Of a stretch of 64,000 nucleotides of DNA, positions 1-7,889 are shown one piece after another. The DNA lies in NCBI RefSeq assembly GCF_022179805.1, contig NZ_BPUO01000005.1:124001-188000 (forward strand), written 5' to 3'. A program made the position numbers and the translations under genes. The notes beneath the pieces are model-generated. The model saw only the letters and a list, made by a program, of their open reading frames with translations, was not told the DNA's origin and did not search any database. Within the stretch, counting starts at the first letter, position 1. The number at the start of each line of letters is the position of its first letter. The DNA comes from Cupriavidus pauculus (GTDB taxonomy: Bacteria; Pseudomonadota; Gammaproteobacteria; Burkholderiales; Burkholderiaceae).

Positions 1-159
1 GGCCGCATGAACGAGGCCAAGGGCAAGGCCAAGGAACTGGCCGGCAAGGTTACCGGCAAGACTTCCACGGAAATGAAGGGCAAGGCCCAGCAGGTGGCCG
101 GCCGCACGCAGGCCGCCTATGGTGATGCCAAGGAAGACATGAAGAAGAATCCGCGCTGA
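1..159 (+). CDS. CsbD-family stress protein, 3' part (cut by the window edge)
   Basis: The frame is open from base 1 and stops with TGA at 157-159. It gives about 52 residues rich in Lys, Gly and Ala, with the repeated pattern KGKAKELAGK...KGKAQQVAGR...YGDAKEDMKK. This two-repeat, highly charged pattern is the CsbD family, small soluble proteins induced by general stress and of unknown molecular function. An ATG at 7-9 could be a start, but the family normally has several more residues before this point, so the true start is probably outside the window. It is followed by a palindromic stretch (176-217) and then a strong terminator. Identification is by pattern; its function beyond stress association is not known. 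Confidence 0.8.
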   Translation, partial: GRMNEAKGKAKELAGKVTGKTSTEMKGKAQQVAGRTQAAYGDAKEDMKKNPR

Positions 160-220
160 TAGTTCAAGTTCAGCGCCGGGCCGGCCCGCGCCAGCGTGCA
201 CGGGCCGGCCCGGACGGAGG

Positions 221-247
221 AAGGCGGGGCTACAGCCCCGCCTTTTT
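221..247. terminator. Bidirectional intrinsic terminator
   Basis: A 10-bp perfect stem, AAGGCGGGGC (221-230) and GCCCCGCCTT (235-244), has a TACA loop and is followed by a T run on the plus strand; the matching A run at the other side serves the minus strand. It lies exactly between the convergent csbD-like gene and the flavin oxidase gene. Confidence 0.85.
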
Positions 248-1710
248 CATGCCGGCCGGTCCAGTTGCGGCAGCACCCGCCCCGGGTTCAGCAGGTTTTT
301 CGGATCGAGCGCGCGCTTGATCTGCCACATCAGTTCCAGCTCGACCGGCGACTTGTAACGGCTCAGGTCGTCGCGCTTGGCCACGCCGATGCCGTGCTCG
401 GCCGAAATCGACCCGTTCTCGGCGTAGGCCAGCCCGTCCACCAGGTCCGACACCGGCTTGTACCACTGCGCCAGGAAGCTCTTGGCGTCGCAATCCTTGG
501 GCCGCAACGGGTTGAAGTGGACGTTGCCGTCGCCCATGTGGCCGTAGATCACCATGCGGGTGGCCGGCTCCAGGGCCAGCACCTCGGCCGACGCCTTCTC
601 GATGAACTGGGCGATGCGCGATACCGGCACCGAAATGTCGCACTTGATGCTGCCACCGGTGCGGGTCTGGGCATCCGAGATTTCCTCGCGGATACGCCAG
701 AACTGCTGCACATCAGCCAGGCTCGACGCCACGGCGGCATCGACCACCCATTCCCTGGTCAGCCCGGTCTCCAGGATTTCCATCAGCATGGCGCTGAGCG
801 TTTCCTCGTCGGTGCCCGACGTCAGCTCGATCAGCACCATCCAGTCGTGCCGGCCCGGCAGCGGCGACGGCACGTCGCCCAGGTATTCCAGCACCAGGTC
901 TAGCGCGGGTGCCGAAATCAGCTCGAATGCGGTAACGGCGCCGCCCGAGATCGCACGCGCCTCGCCCAGCAGCTTGACTGCCGCCTCGGGGCCGTCCACG
1001 GCCACGAAGGCCACGGCGGTGGAGCGCGGCTGCGGCATCAGCTTCAGCACCGCGCCGGTGATGATGCCCAGCGTGCCTTCGGCGCCGACGAACAGGTGCT
1101 TGAGGTCGTAGCCGGTGTTGTCCTTGCGCAGCCCCTTGAGCGACGAGAAGATGCGCCCGTCGGGTAGCACCACCTCGATGCCCAGCACCAGGTCGCGCAT
1201 GTTGCCGTAGCGCAGCACGGCCGTGCCGCCGGCGTTGGTGGACAGGTTGCCGCCGATCTGGCACGAGCCTTCCGAGCCGATGCGCAGCGGAAACAGCCGC
1301 CGCGCGTCATCGGCGGCCGCGCGGGCGCCGGCCAGCGTGACGCCGGCTTCCAGCGTCATGGTGTCGTTGATGGTGTCGATGGCCAGCACGCGATTCATCT
1401 TCTTCAGGCTGATGACCACGGCCGTGCCGCTGTCATCGGGCACCGCGCCGCCCATCAGCGACGTGTTGCCCCCTTGCGGCACCACCGGCACGTCGTGCGC
1501 GTGGCACCACGTCATCACCTGGCTGACCTGTTCGGTCGTGGACGGCATCACCACCAGCGGCGACTTGCCGCGATAGATGCGGCGATAGTCGGTGACAAAC
1601 GGTTCGGTGTCGGCTTCGGCGGTCAGGTAGCCGTTGGGGCCGACAATGGCCAGCATGGCTTCGTGCAGTACGTCGGGCGAGGGCAGGGCTTTGGAAGGCA
1701 AGGAAGACAT
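247..1710 (-). CDS. FAD-linked 2-hydroxyacid oxidase/dehydrogenase (GlcD/D-lactate dehydrogenase family)
   Basis: 487 residues. An N-terminal FAD-binding type 4 domain (about residues 45-220) carries the flavin loop PQGGNTSLMGGAV at 78-90. The C-terminal FAD-oxidase domain has the metal/substrate histidine motif YGHMGDGNVHFN near 389 and SAEHGIGVAKR near 437. The family oxidises D-lactate, glycolate, D-2-hydroxyglutarate and similar 2-hydroxy acids to 2-keto acids, passing electrons to the respiratory chain. It is the last gene of a minus-strand operon, 9 bases after the aldolase. In that context it could oxidise the hydroxy acid that the upstream aldehyde dehydrogenase makes from the aldol product, for example glycolate or lactate. 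The exact substrate cannot be read from the sequence. Confidence 0.85.
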   Translation of the reverse strand: MSSLPSKALPSPDVLHEAMLAIVGPNGYLTAEADTEPFVTDYRRIYRGKSPLVVMPSTTEQVSQVMTWCHAHDVPVVPQGGNTSLMGGAVPDDSGTAVVISLKKMNRVLAIDTINDTMTLEAGVTLAGARAAADDARRLFPLRIGSEGSCQIGGNLSTNAGGTAVLRYGNMRDLVLGIEVVLPDGRIFSSLKGLRKDNTGYDLKHLFVGAEGTLGIITGAVLKLMPQPRSTAVAFVAVDGPEAAVKLLGEARAISGGAVTAFELISAPALDLVLEYLGDVPSPLPGRHDWMVLIELTSGTDEETLSAMLMEILETGLTREWVVDAAVASSLADVQQFWRIREEISDAQTRTGGSIKCDISVPVSRIAQFIEKASAEVLALEPATRMVIYGHMGDGNVHFNPLRPKDCDAKSFLAQWYKPVSDLVDGLAYAENGSISAEHGIGVAKRDDLSRYKSPVELELMWQIKRALDPKNLLNPGRVLPQLDRPA

Positions 1711-1719
1711 CTTCGATAC

Positions 1720-2523
1720 TCAGTAGGCGGCTCCGGGCGCGGACACCTGTTGGGCGCGCTCCGGCAGGAATTCGGCGGCGAGCTTGCGGGCCGCGTTGGC
1801 GTAGACCAGCACGTCGACCCCGGTGGCCACGAACGTGCAGCCCAGGTCCAGGTATCGGCGCGCGAGCGTGTTGTCCGAAGTCAGCGTGCCGGCGGCCTTG
1901 CCGCTGGCGATGATCGTGCGCATGGCGGCTTCGATCTGCGCCTGCACTTCGGGGTGGCCGGGATTGCCGCGATGGCCCATCGACGCGGCCAGGTCGGCCG
2001 GGCCGATGAACACGCCGTCCACGCCGTCGACGGCGCAGATGGCTTCCAGGTTCTGCATGGCGGTCACGGTCTCGGCCTGCACCAGCAGGCAGACTTCGTC
2101 GTCGGCCACGGCCAGGTAGTCCTTGCGGGCGCTCCATTGCGACACGCGCGCCACGGCGCTGCCCACGCCGCGCACGCCAAACGGCGGATAGCGCGTGGCG
2201 CGCACCAGCCCGGCGGCCTGCTCGGCGGTGTCGACCATCGGAATCAGCAGCGTGCGCGCGCCCACGTCCAGCAGTTGCTTGATCAGCGCGGTGTCGCCGG
2301 ACACGGCGCGCACCACGGGCTGCGAGCGGTACGGCGCCAGCACCTGCAGCGTCTGCAGGATGGTGCGCACGTCGTTGGGCGCGTGTTCGCCATCCACCAG
2401 CAGCCAGTCAAAGCCGGCCGTGGCGCTGATCTCGGCCAGGTACGGCGTGGCGGCGGACATCCAGAGTCCGATCTGGGCCTGGCGGGCGGCCAGTGCGGCC
2501 TTGAACGGGTTATGGGCGGGCAT
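1720..2523 (-). CDS. HpcH/HpaI-type class II 2-keto-3-deoxy-acid aldolase
   Basis: 267 residues, the usual family length. Visible family blocks are [30 protein letters not shown] (about residues 38-51), [37 protein letters not shown] and [16 protein letters not shown]. The Glu of the VQAET block and the Asp of GPADL are the expected divalent-metal ligands, and the Arg of RGVGSA stabilises pyruvate enolate. The family cleaves 4-hydroxy-2-keto acids to pyruvate plus an aldehyde (HpaI, GarL, RhmA). The sequence resembles HpaI somewhat more than RhmA. It lies between an aldehyde dehydrogenase and a hydroxy-acid oxidase, which could take the aldehyde further. The aldehyde product is inferred only from context. 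Confidence 0.9.
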   Translation of the reverse strand: MPAHNPFKAALAARQAQIGLWMSAATPYLAEISATAGFDWLLVDGEHAPNDVRTILQTLQVLAPYRSQPVVRAVSGDTALIKQLLDVGARTLLIPMVDTAEQAAGLVRATRYPPFGVRGVGSAVARVSQWSARKDYLAVADDEVCLLVQAETVTAMQNLEAICAVDGVDGVFIGPADLAASMGHRGNPGHPEVQAQIEAAMRTIIASGKAAGTLTSDNTLARRYLDLGCTFVATGVDVLVYANAARKLAAEFLPERAQQVSAPGAAY

Positions 2524-2569
2524 GGGTCTGGGTCTCCTCTGGGGTCTGGTGGTGCCGTTGGGGGCGTGT

Positions 2570-4039
2570 TCAGTTCAACTGGCCCTGGCAGAGATACTTG
2601 GTATGCATGTAGTCGTCAAGTCCGTGACGCGATCCCTCGCGGCCGTAGCCCGATTCCTTCACGCCGCCAAACGGGGCCGCCTCCGATGCCAGCGCGCCTT
2701 CGTTGATGCCGACAATGCCGGTTTCCAGCGCCTGGGCCACGCGCCAGATCCGCCGCACGTCGTTGGAATAGAAGTACGCGGCCAGCCCGAACGGCGTGTC
2801 GTTGGCGTCGCGGATCACCTCCTGCTCGTCGGTGAAGCGGAACACGGGCGCCACGGGGCCGAAGGTTTCCTCCTGCGCCAGCGCCATGGCGGGCGTGGCG
2901 CCGGCCAGCACGGTCGGTGCGTAGTAGTGCGGGCCGTCGTCCGCGCGCACGCGTTCGCCACCTACCACGACGCGCGCGCCCAGGGCTACGGCGTCGCGTA
3001 CGTGGCGGTCGATCTTGTCCACGGCGCGGCCGTTGATCATCGGGCCGATCTGCGCGGCCGGCTCGGTGGCCGGGCCCACGTGCAGCGCGCCCACGCGCGC
3101 GGCCAGCTTCTCGACGAAGGCGTCGTGCACGCCGGCCTGCACATACACGCGGTTCGGGCACACGCAGGTCTGGCCACCGTTACGGAACTTGGCCGCCATC
3201 AGGCCATCGACGGCGGCATCGAGGTCGGCATCGTCGAACACGATGAACGGCGCGTTGCCGCCCAGTTCCAGCGACAGCTTCTTGAGCGTGCCGGCCGATT
3301 CGCGCGCCAGATGCTTGCCCACCGGGGTCGACCCGGTGAACGTGATCTTGCGCACACGGGCATCGGCCAGCCAGGCATCCACCACGACCTGCGTGTTGGT
3401 GCGCGACGCCGTGACGATGTTCAGCACGCCGTGCGGCAGCCCGGCCTGTTCCGCCAGATGCACCAGCGCCAGCGCGGTCAGCGGGGTGTCCTCGGCGGGC
3501 TTGGCCACCACGGTGCAGCCGGCTGCCAGTGCCGGGGCGATCTTGCGGGCGATCATCGCCAGCGGGAAGTTCCACGGCGTGATGGCGGCCACCACGCCCA
3601 CGGGCTCCTTCAGCACGATCATCTTGCGGCCCGGCACGGCCTCGGCCACCACGTCGCCGCAGATGCGCGTGGCTTCCTCGGCAAACCATTCCACGTACGA
3701 CGCGCCATAGCGCACTTCGCCCACGCTTTCGTGCATCGGCTTGCCTTGCTCGGCGGAGATGATGCGCGCCAGATCCTGCTCGTTGGCCAGGATCAGCGCG
3801 TGCCAGCGCTTGATGATCTGCGCACGGTCGCGTGCGGTGCGCCGGCTCCAGGCCGGAAAGGCGGCTGCGGCGGCGTCGGCGGCTCGGCGGGCATCGCCGG
3901 CGTCGCTGTCCGGCACGCTGGCGATGGCGGCGCCGGTGGCCGGGTCGGTCACGTCCATGCGGGCTTGGCTGTCGCACCATTGCTGGTCGATGAAGTTCTG
4001 CGTGCGCAGCAGGGTGGGGTCGGTGAGGGTGGTCAGCAT
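2570..4039 (-). CDS. NAD(P)-dependent aldehyde dehydrogenase, succinate-semialdehyde dehydrogenase (GabD) type
   Basis: 489 residues from the ATG at 4039. This start fits the family better than an in-frame start 17 codons upstream that has no homologous look. Visible blocks are the Rossmann region [33 protein letters not shown], the catalytic Glu block [20 protein letters not shown] and the catalytic Cys block [12 protein letters not shown], then [11 protein letters not shown] near the C terminus. This is the GabD-like branch, which takes succinate semialdehyde, glutarate semialdehyde and small hydroxy-aldehydes. Sitting between a UxaA-type dehydratase and an HpcH-type aldolase, its substrate is more likely the aldol product (glycolaldehyde, lactaldehyde or tartronate semialdehyde) than GABA-derived succinate semialdehyde. 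That is inference. Confidence 0.85.
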   Translation of the reverse strand: MLTTLTDPTLLRTQNFIDQQWCDSQARMDVTDPATGAAIASVPDSDAGDARRAADAAAAAFPAWSRRTARDRAQIIKRWHALILANEQDLARIISAEQGKPMHESVGEVRYGASYVEWFAEEATRICGDVVAEAVPGRKMIVLKEPVGVVAAITPWNFPLAMIARKIAPALAAGCTVVAKPAEDTPLTALALVHLAEQAGLPHGVLNIVTASRTNTQVVVDAWLADARVRKITFTGSTPVGKHLARESAGTLKKLSLELGGNAPFIVFDDADLDAAVDGLMAAKFRNGGQTCVCPNRVYVQAGVHDAFVEKLAARVGALHVGPATEPAAQIGPMINGRAVDKIDRHVRDAVALGARVVVGGERVRADDGPHYYAPTVLAGATPAMALAQEETFGPVAPVFRFTDEQEVIRDANDTPFGLAAYFYSNDVRRIWRVAQALETGIVGINEGALASEAAPFGGVKESGYGREGSRHGLDDYMHTKYLCQGQLN

Positions 4040-4082
4040 GGGGGTGTAGTGGTGGCTGGCGTGGGTGGTGACGGGAAGGCTT

Positions 4083-4127
4083 GCCCTCACCCCCGGCCCC
4101 TCTCCCGGAGGGAGAGGGGAGCAAACC
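4083..4127 (+). repeat. REP-like palindromic element, copy 1
   Basis: It carries the sequence GCCCTCACCCC followed by a 10-bp hairpin stem CCCCTCTCCC (4097-4106) and GGGAGAGGGG (4110-4119) and the tail AGCAAACC. The same element occurs twice more at 14549-14591 (inverted) and 14637-14687. It lies in the intercistronic gap between the aldehyde dehydrogenase and dehydratase genes, where it could shape mRNA stability. Confidence 0.8.
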
Positions 4128-4171
4128 GAGGGGGCGGAGAGACGTAGGGCGGGAGAGGGCGGGCGTCTGGG

Positions 4172-5695
4172 CTAGCTCACGATCCCTACGTGCCAGGGCA
4201 CGAATTCGTGGTCGCCCAGGCCCAGCAGTTCGCTCTTGGTGGGTTCGCCCGAGGCCGCGCGCAGGATGTGTTCGAAGATGCGCTCGCCCATCTGGGGCAC
4301 GCTCAGTTCGCCATCGAGCACCAGCCCGCAGTTGATGTCCATGTCTTCTTCCAGCCGGCGGTACATCGGCGAATTCGACGCCAGCTTGATGGTCGGCGCG
4401 GGCTTGGAGCCGAACATCGAGCCGCGCCCCGTGGTGAAGCAGATCAGGTTGGCGCCGCTGGCGATCTGGCCCGTGGCGGCCACGGGGTCGTAGCCGGGCG
4501 AATCCATGAAGACAAAACCCGCCTTGTCGATGTGCTCGGCGTACTCGTACACGGCCTGCAGCGGCGTGGTGCCGCCCTTCATGGCCGATCCCAGCGACTT
4601 CTCGAAGATGTTGGCCAGGCCACCCTGCTGGTTGCCATGGCCTACCACGCCGTTGAACTGCGCGTTCTGCCCGGCGGTATAGCGCTCCCACCAGGCCAGG
4701 CGGTCCAGCAGCTTCTGGCCGACCTCGGGCGAAATGGCGCGGCGCGTGAGCATGTACTCCACGCCGTGGATCTCGGGGGTTTCGGACAGGATGGCCGTGC
4801 CGCCGTGGCGGACCAGGATGTCCATGGCCGCGCCCAGCGCCGGATTGGCGGTGATGCCAGAAAAACCGTCAGAGCCGCCGCATTCCAGGCCGATCTTGAT
4901 ATGGCTGGCGCTCACGCGCTGGCGCTGGAACGCGTTGGCCGCCGGCAGCATGGCTTCGATGGCGCGGATGCCGGCCTCGATGGTGGCGCGCGTGCCGCCG
5001 GTGTCCTGCATGACCAGCGTGTGCAGGTTCTCGCCGGGCACCAGCCCCTGCGAATCCACCAGCGACGCTACCTGGTTGCGCTCGCAGCCCAGGCCCACGA
5101 TCAGCACGCCGGCCAGGTTGGGGTGCCGCGCATAGCCGGCCAGCGTCCGGCGCAGCATGTCGAAATGCTCGCTCGGCGACGACATGCCGCAGCCGCTGCT
5201 CTGCGCGAACGCGGCCACGCCGTCGACATTGGGATACGCGGCCAGCCGTTCGCGCGTGAAGTGCGCGGCGATGTGCTTGATCACGGTGGCCGAGCAGTTC
5301 ACCGACGACAGGATGCCGATGAAGTTGCGCGTGCCCACGCTGCCGTCGGGGCGCACATAGCCCATGAACGTGGCCCGTTCGGCCTCGGGCACGTAGTCCA
5401 CGGGCCGCACGTCCTGGCAGAACGCCGGGTCGCGGTAGAAGTCCACGAGCTTGAGGTTGTGGCTGTGCACGTGGTCGCCGGGTGCGATGTCGCGGTCGGC
5501 CACGCCGATCACGGTGTCGTACTTGCGGACCTGCTCGCCGCGCGCAATGGCCCGCGCGGCGATCTTGTGTCCGGCCGGCACCTGGGCGCGCACGCGCACG
5601 CCCAGGTCCTGCAGGGGCTGGCCCAGCGTCAGGTCGCCCCGGGCGATCAGGACGTTGTCGTTGGCATGCAGGCGGATGACGGGGTTCAGGGTCAC
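4172..5695 (-). CDS. UxaA/GarD-family sugar-acid dehydratase (altronate/galactarate dehydratase type)
   Basis: 507 residues from a GTG start at 5695; no ATG lies nearby upstream. The N-terminal SAF-like domain (about residues 1-90) has HANDNVLIARGDL and GVADRDIAPGDHVHSHNL. It is followed by the GYVRPDGSVGTRNFIGILSS block that opens the catalytic domain. Further blocks are GLGCERNQ, GLECGGSDGFSGITANPALG and FTTGRGSMFG. Cysteines in VNCSAT, GLGCERNQ and LECGGSD match the metal-site region of this family. It dehydrates an aldonic or aldaric acid to a 2-keto-3-deoxy acid. Full-length, single-chain architecture matches UxaA and GarD. Substrate cannot be told apart by eye, and the neighbouring aldolase and dehydrogenases suggest a C5 or C6 sugar acid. 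Confidence 0.85.
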   Translation of the reverse strand: MTLNPVIRLHANDNVLIARGDLTLGQPLQDLGVRVRAQVPAGHKIAARAIARGEQVRKYDTVIGVADRDIAPGDHVHSHNLKLVDFYRDPAFCQDVRPVDYVPEAERATFMGYVRPDGSVGTRNFIGILSSVNCSATVIKHIAAHFTRERLAAYPNVDGVAAFAQSSGCGMSSPSEHFDMLRRTLAGYARHPNLAGVLIVGLGCERNQVASLVDSQGLVPGENLHTLVMQDTGGTRATIEAGIRAIEAMLPAANAFQRQRVSASHIKIGLECGGSDGFSGITANPALGAAMDILVRHGGTAILSETPEIHGVEYMLTRRAISPEVGQKLLDRLAWWERYTAGQNAQFNGVVGHGNQQGGLANIFEKSLGSAMKGGTTPLQAVYEYAEHIDKAGFVFMDSPGYDPVAATGQIASGANLICFTTGRGSMFGSKPAPTIKLASNSPMYRRLEEDMDINCGLVLDGELSVPQMGERIFEHILRAASGEPTKSELLGLGDHEFVPWHVGIVS

Positions 5696-5716
5696 GATTG
5701 ACAGAGGCGTGGCGGG

Positions 5717-6742
5717 TTAGCTCTGCGAGAGCATTTCCTTCAACTTCAGGCGCTGGATCAGCTGCGTTTCCTGGTCGTAGACCGTGGAGACGTATTTCTT
5801 GTAGTCGGGGCCGTCCAGGTACATGATCGGCGCGTCGATGCGCGCGGCCACGGCCTTGAACTCGGCGCTGGCCACGGCCTGGCGGAACGCGTCGCGCAGC
5901 TTCTGCTCGATGTCGTGCGGCAGGCCCTTGGGCGCGCCGATGCCGTTGGGCGCTTCCACCACCACGTTGTAGCCCAGCTCCTTGAGCGTCGGCGTGTCCT
6001 TGAAGCGCGGCGTGCGCTGCTCGCCCCAGGTGGCCAGCAGGCGCAGCTTGCCGGCTTCCACATGCGGCGCCCACGAACTGGAATCGGCCAGCAGGTCCAC
6101 CTGGTTGGCCAGCACGTCCTGCAGCGCCTGCGAGCCACCCTTGTAGGCCACGGCGTTGAACTTCACGCCGGCCGCCAGCGCAAACTGCTCCATGCCGACG
6201 TGCGTGGCGCCACCGATGCCGGCATGCGCGTAGGTGATGCGGCCCGGATTGGCCTTGGCCTCGGCAATCACGTCGGCCAGCGTCTTGAAGCGCGATCCGG
6301 CCGGTACGGCGATGCCGAAGGTCTGGCCCGAGGTGCGCGCCAGGTAGGTCAGCTCGTTGCGCGGGTCCAGTTGCAGCATGCCGAGCTGCGAAAAGCGCGT
6401 GACCGAGATCGGGATCTGGCCGATCGTGTAGCCGTCCGGATTGGCGCGGGCCAGGGCCTTGGTGCCGATCATGCCCGATGCACCGGCGCGGTTTTCCACC
6501 ACGACCGACTGCTTGAGAATCCCCGACGCCACCTGGCACAGCGCGCGCATCGACTGGTCGGCCGTGCCGCCCACGGGCCACGGGCAGATGAACGTGATGG
6601 GACGGTCGGGATACGCGGCGGCGGCGCGCGCCAGGCGCGGCACTAGCAGGCTGGCCGTGCCGGTGGCGGCAACGGCGGTGGCGGCGGCGCTGCCCAGCAG
6701 AAGCTGGCGGCGCGAAAGGCTGACGGGCTTGCCTTGCGTCAT
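5717..6742 (-). CDS. Bug-family (TctC) periplasmic substrate-binding protein with Tat-like signal
   Basis: 341 residues from the ATG at 6742. The N terminus carries SRRQLLLG followed by an Ala-rich hydrophobic stretch, which fits a twin-arginine or lipoprotein-less export signal. The mature part opens with YPDRPITFICPWPVGGTADQ, the substrate-carboxylate-binding beta strand of Bug proteins, and has the conserved VVVENRAGASGMIGT and PDGYTIGQIP blocks. Bug proteins bind carboxylated solutes, such as tricarboxylates, sugar acids and aromatic acids, in the periplasm. No TctA/TctB membrane partners are encoded in the window. As first gene of the sugar-acid operon, it probably binds the pathway substrate for uptake or sensing. 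Confidence 0.9.
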   Translation of the reverse strand: MTQGKPVSLSRRQLLLGSAAATAVAATGTASLLVPRLARAAAAYPDRPITFICPWPVGGTADQSMRALCQVASGILKQSVVVENRAGASGMIGTKALARANPDGYTIGQIPISVTRFSQLGMLQLDPRNELTYLARTSGQTFGIAVPAGSRFKTLADVIAEAKANPGRITYAHAGIGGATHVGMEQFALAAGVKFNAVAYKGGSQALQDVLANQVDLLADSSSWAPHVEAGKLRLLATWGEQRTPRFKDTPTLKELGYNVVVEAPNGIGAPKGLPHDIEQKLRDAFRQAVASAEFKAVAARIDAPIMYLDGPDYKKYVSTVYDQETQLIQRLKLKEMLSQS

Positions 6743-6824
6743 GGGGGATGTCTCCAGTCTTGTTTTAGGTCGCGGACCGGCATCGATGCCAACCCGCTCT
6801 GCCTGCGATTGTGGGCGCGCCGAA

Positions 6825-6872
6825 CATAACCATCCAATAGCAAATTGGCATTGCTTCATAACCTTCCGGTTA
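6825..6872. promoter_or_regulatory. Candidate LysR binding region between divergent operons
   Basis: The 145-bp gap between the Bug gene (minus) and the LysR gene (plus) is locally AT-rich and holds two dyads: CCAAT-AGCAA-ATTGG (6834-6848) and TAACC-TTCC-GGTTA (6859-6872). A further half site CATAACC lies at 6825-6831. LysR-type regulators usually bind such interrupted dyads beside their own promoter. Which dyad is the real site is unknown. Confidence 0.5.
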
Positions 6873-6887
6873 GGTAGACTCGCTGCC

Positions 6888-7889
6888 ATGGCACATATCG
6901 ACCGGGCTTTCCGATCCAACATCAAGCTGCGCCACCTGCAATTGCTGGTGGCGCTGGACGAATTCCGCCACCTGGGCCGCACGGCCGAATTCCTGTCGGT
7001 GAGCCAGCCGGCGGTGTCGAAGGTGCTGGCCGAAGTGGAGAAGATGCTCGGCCTGACGCTGTTCACGCGGTCCACGCGCGGCACCGAACCCACGCCGGCC
7101 GGCGAATCGCTGGTGCGCTTTGCGCGCGCGGTGCTGGCGCAGTACGACGTCACGCGCGACGAGATCGAGGCCGTGGCCAGCGGCGCGGCCGGCCGCGTGC
7201 GCGTGGGGTCGATGAGCGCCACGCTGCCCGTGCTGCTGGCGCAGGCGGTGACCCGCCTCAAGGCGCAGTCGCCGCGCGCCACGGTGCTGGTGGAGGAGGG
7301 CGACCTCACGCATCTGCTGCCGCGCCTGCGTCTGTCCGAACTCGACGTGATCGTGGGACGCCTGGAGCCGGCCTACGCCGCGCCCGACCTGCTGACCGAG
7401 GCGCTGTACGAAGACCCGATGGTGGCCATCGTCGCTGCCGGGCATCCGCTGGCGCGCAAGGCGCGTCCGGGCTGGGCCGACGTGGCGTGCCATCCGCTGG
7501 TGCTGCCGCCGCCCTGGGCGTCGCTGCGGGTCAAGATCGAGCAGGCGTTCTTCCGGCATGGACAGGTGCCGCCGGCCGACCTCGTGGAGTCGTCGTCGTA
7601 CCTGGCGGTGACCACGTTCGTGGCCCAACGCCAGGCCGTGGGCTTCGTGGCCGGCACGGTGGGGCGCCAGTTGCAGGCCGAAGGGCGCTTTCATGTGCTG
7701 GCGATGCCGGTGGAGGTGGATCTGCCCCCGGTGGGCATCATCACGCTGCGCGACCGCCGGCTGCCGCCGAGCGTGGCGGAGCTGGCCCAGTGCCTGCGCG
7801 ATGCAGCAGGCGAGATCGGCGGGCCTCGCAAGACAGCAAAGACAGCAAAGACCGCAAAGACAGCAAGGACCGCAGACAGGACGTCATGA
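6888..7889 (+). CDS. LysR-family transcriptional regulator (GbpR-like) with a KTA-repeat tail
   Basis: 333 residues from the ATG at 6888. The N-terminal winged helix-turn-helix reads IKLRHLQLLVALDEFRHLGR...SVSQPAVSKVLAEVEK, the style seen in GbpR-like LysR proteins that control sugar-acid genes. It is followed by the periplasmic-binding-like effector domain (about residues 95-300). It is divergent from the sugar-acid operon starting at 6742 and is the natural candidate regulator of it. The C terminus ends in an unusual tail of Lys-Thr-Ala triplets encoded by a 9-bp tandem repeat. Its stop codon overlaps the start of the next gene (ATGA at 7886-7889), so the two are probably co-translated. Confidence 0.9.
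   Translation: MAHIDRAFRSNIKLRHLQLLVALDEFRHLGRTAEFLSVSQPAVSKVLAEVEKMLGLTLFTRSTRGTEPTPAGESLVRFARAVLAQYDVTRDEIEAVASGAAGRVRVGSMSATLPVLLAQAVTRLKAQSPRATVLVEEGDLTHLLPRLRLSELDVIVGRLEPAYAAPDLLTEALYEDPMVAIVAAGHPLARKARPGWADVACHPLVLPPPWASLRVKIEQAFFRHGQVPPADLVESSSYLAVTTFVAQRQAVGFVAGTVGRQLQAEGRFHVLAMPVEVDLPPVGIITLRDRRLPPSVAELAQCLRDAAGEIGGPRKTAKTAKTAKTARTADRTS
7830..7874 (+). repeat. 9-bp tandem repeat coding for Lys-Thr-Ala units
   Basis: Five near-identical 9-base units of the form AAGACAGCA run in frame through the 3' end of the LysR gene and give K/R-T-A five times. Because the unit is a multiple of three, copy-number changes would lengthen or shorten the tail without breaking the frame. Confidence 0.85.

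Noticed and set aside
196..903. Open frame on the plus strand opposite the flavin oxidase gene
   Set aside because: It is the antisense shadow of a clearly recognised gene; His/Arg/Gly/Gln-rich composition is typical of reading a GC-rich gene backwards.
4083..4127. REP-like hairpins as ordinary transcription terminators
   Set aside because: No T run follows the stem in the operon direction and flanks are conserved among copies, which marks a repeat family instead.
4190..5701. 503-codon open frame opposite the UxaA-type dehydratase
   Set aside because: Antisense of a well-supported gene, no family motif, no ribosome-binding site.
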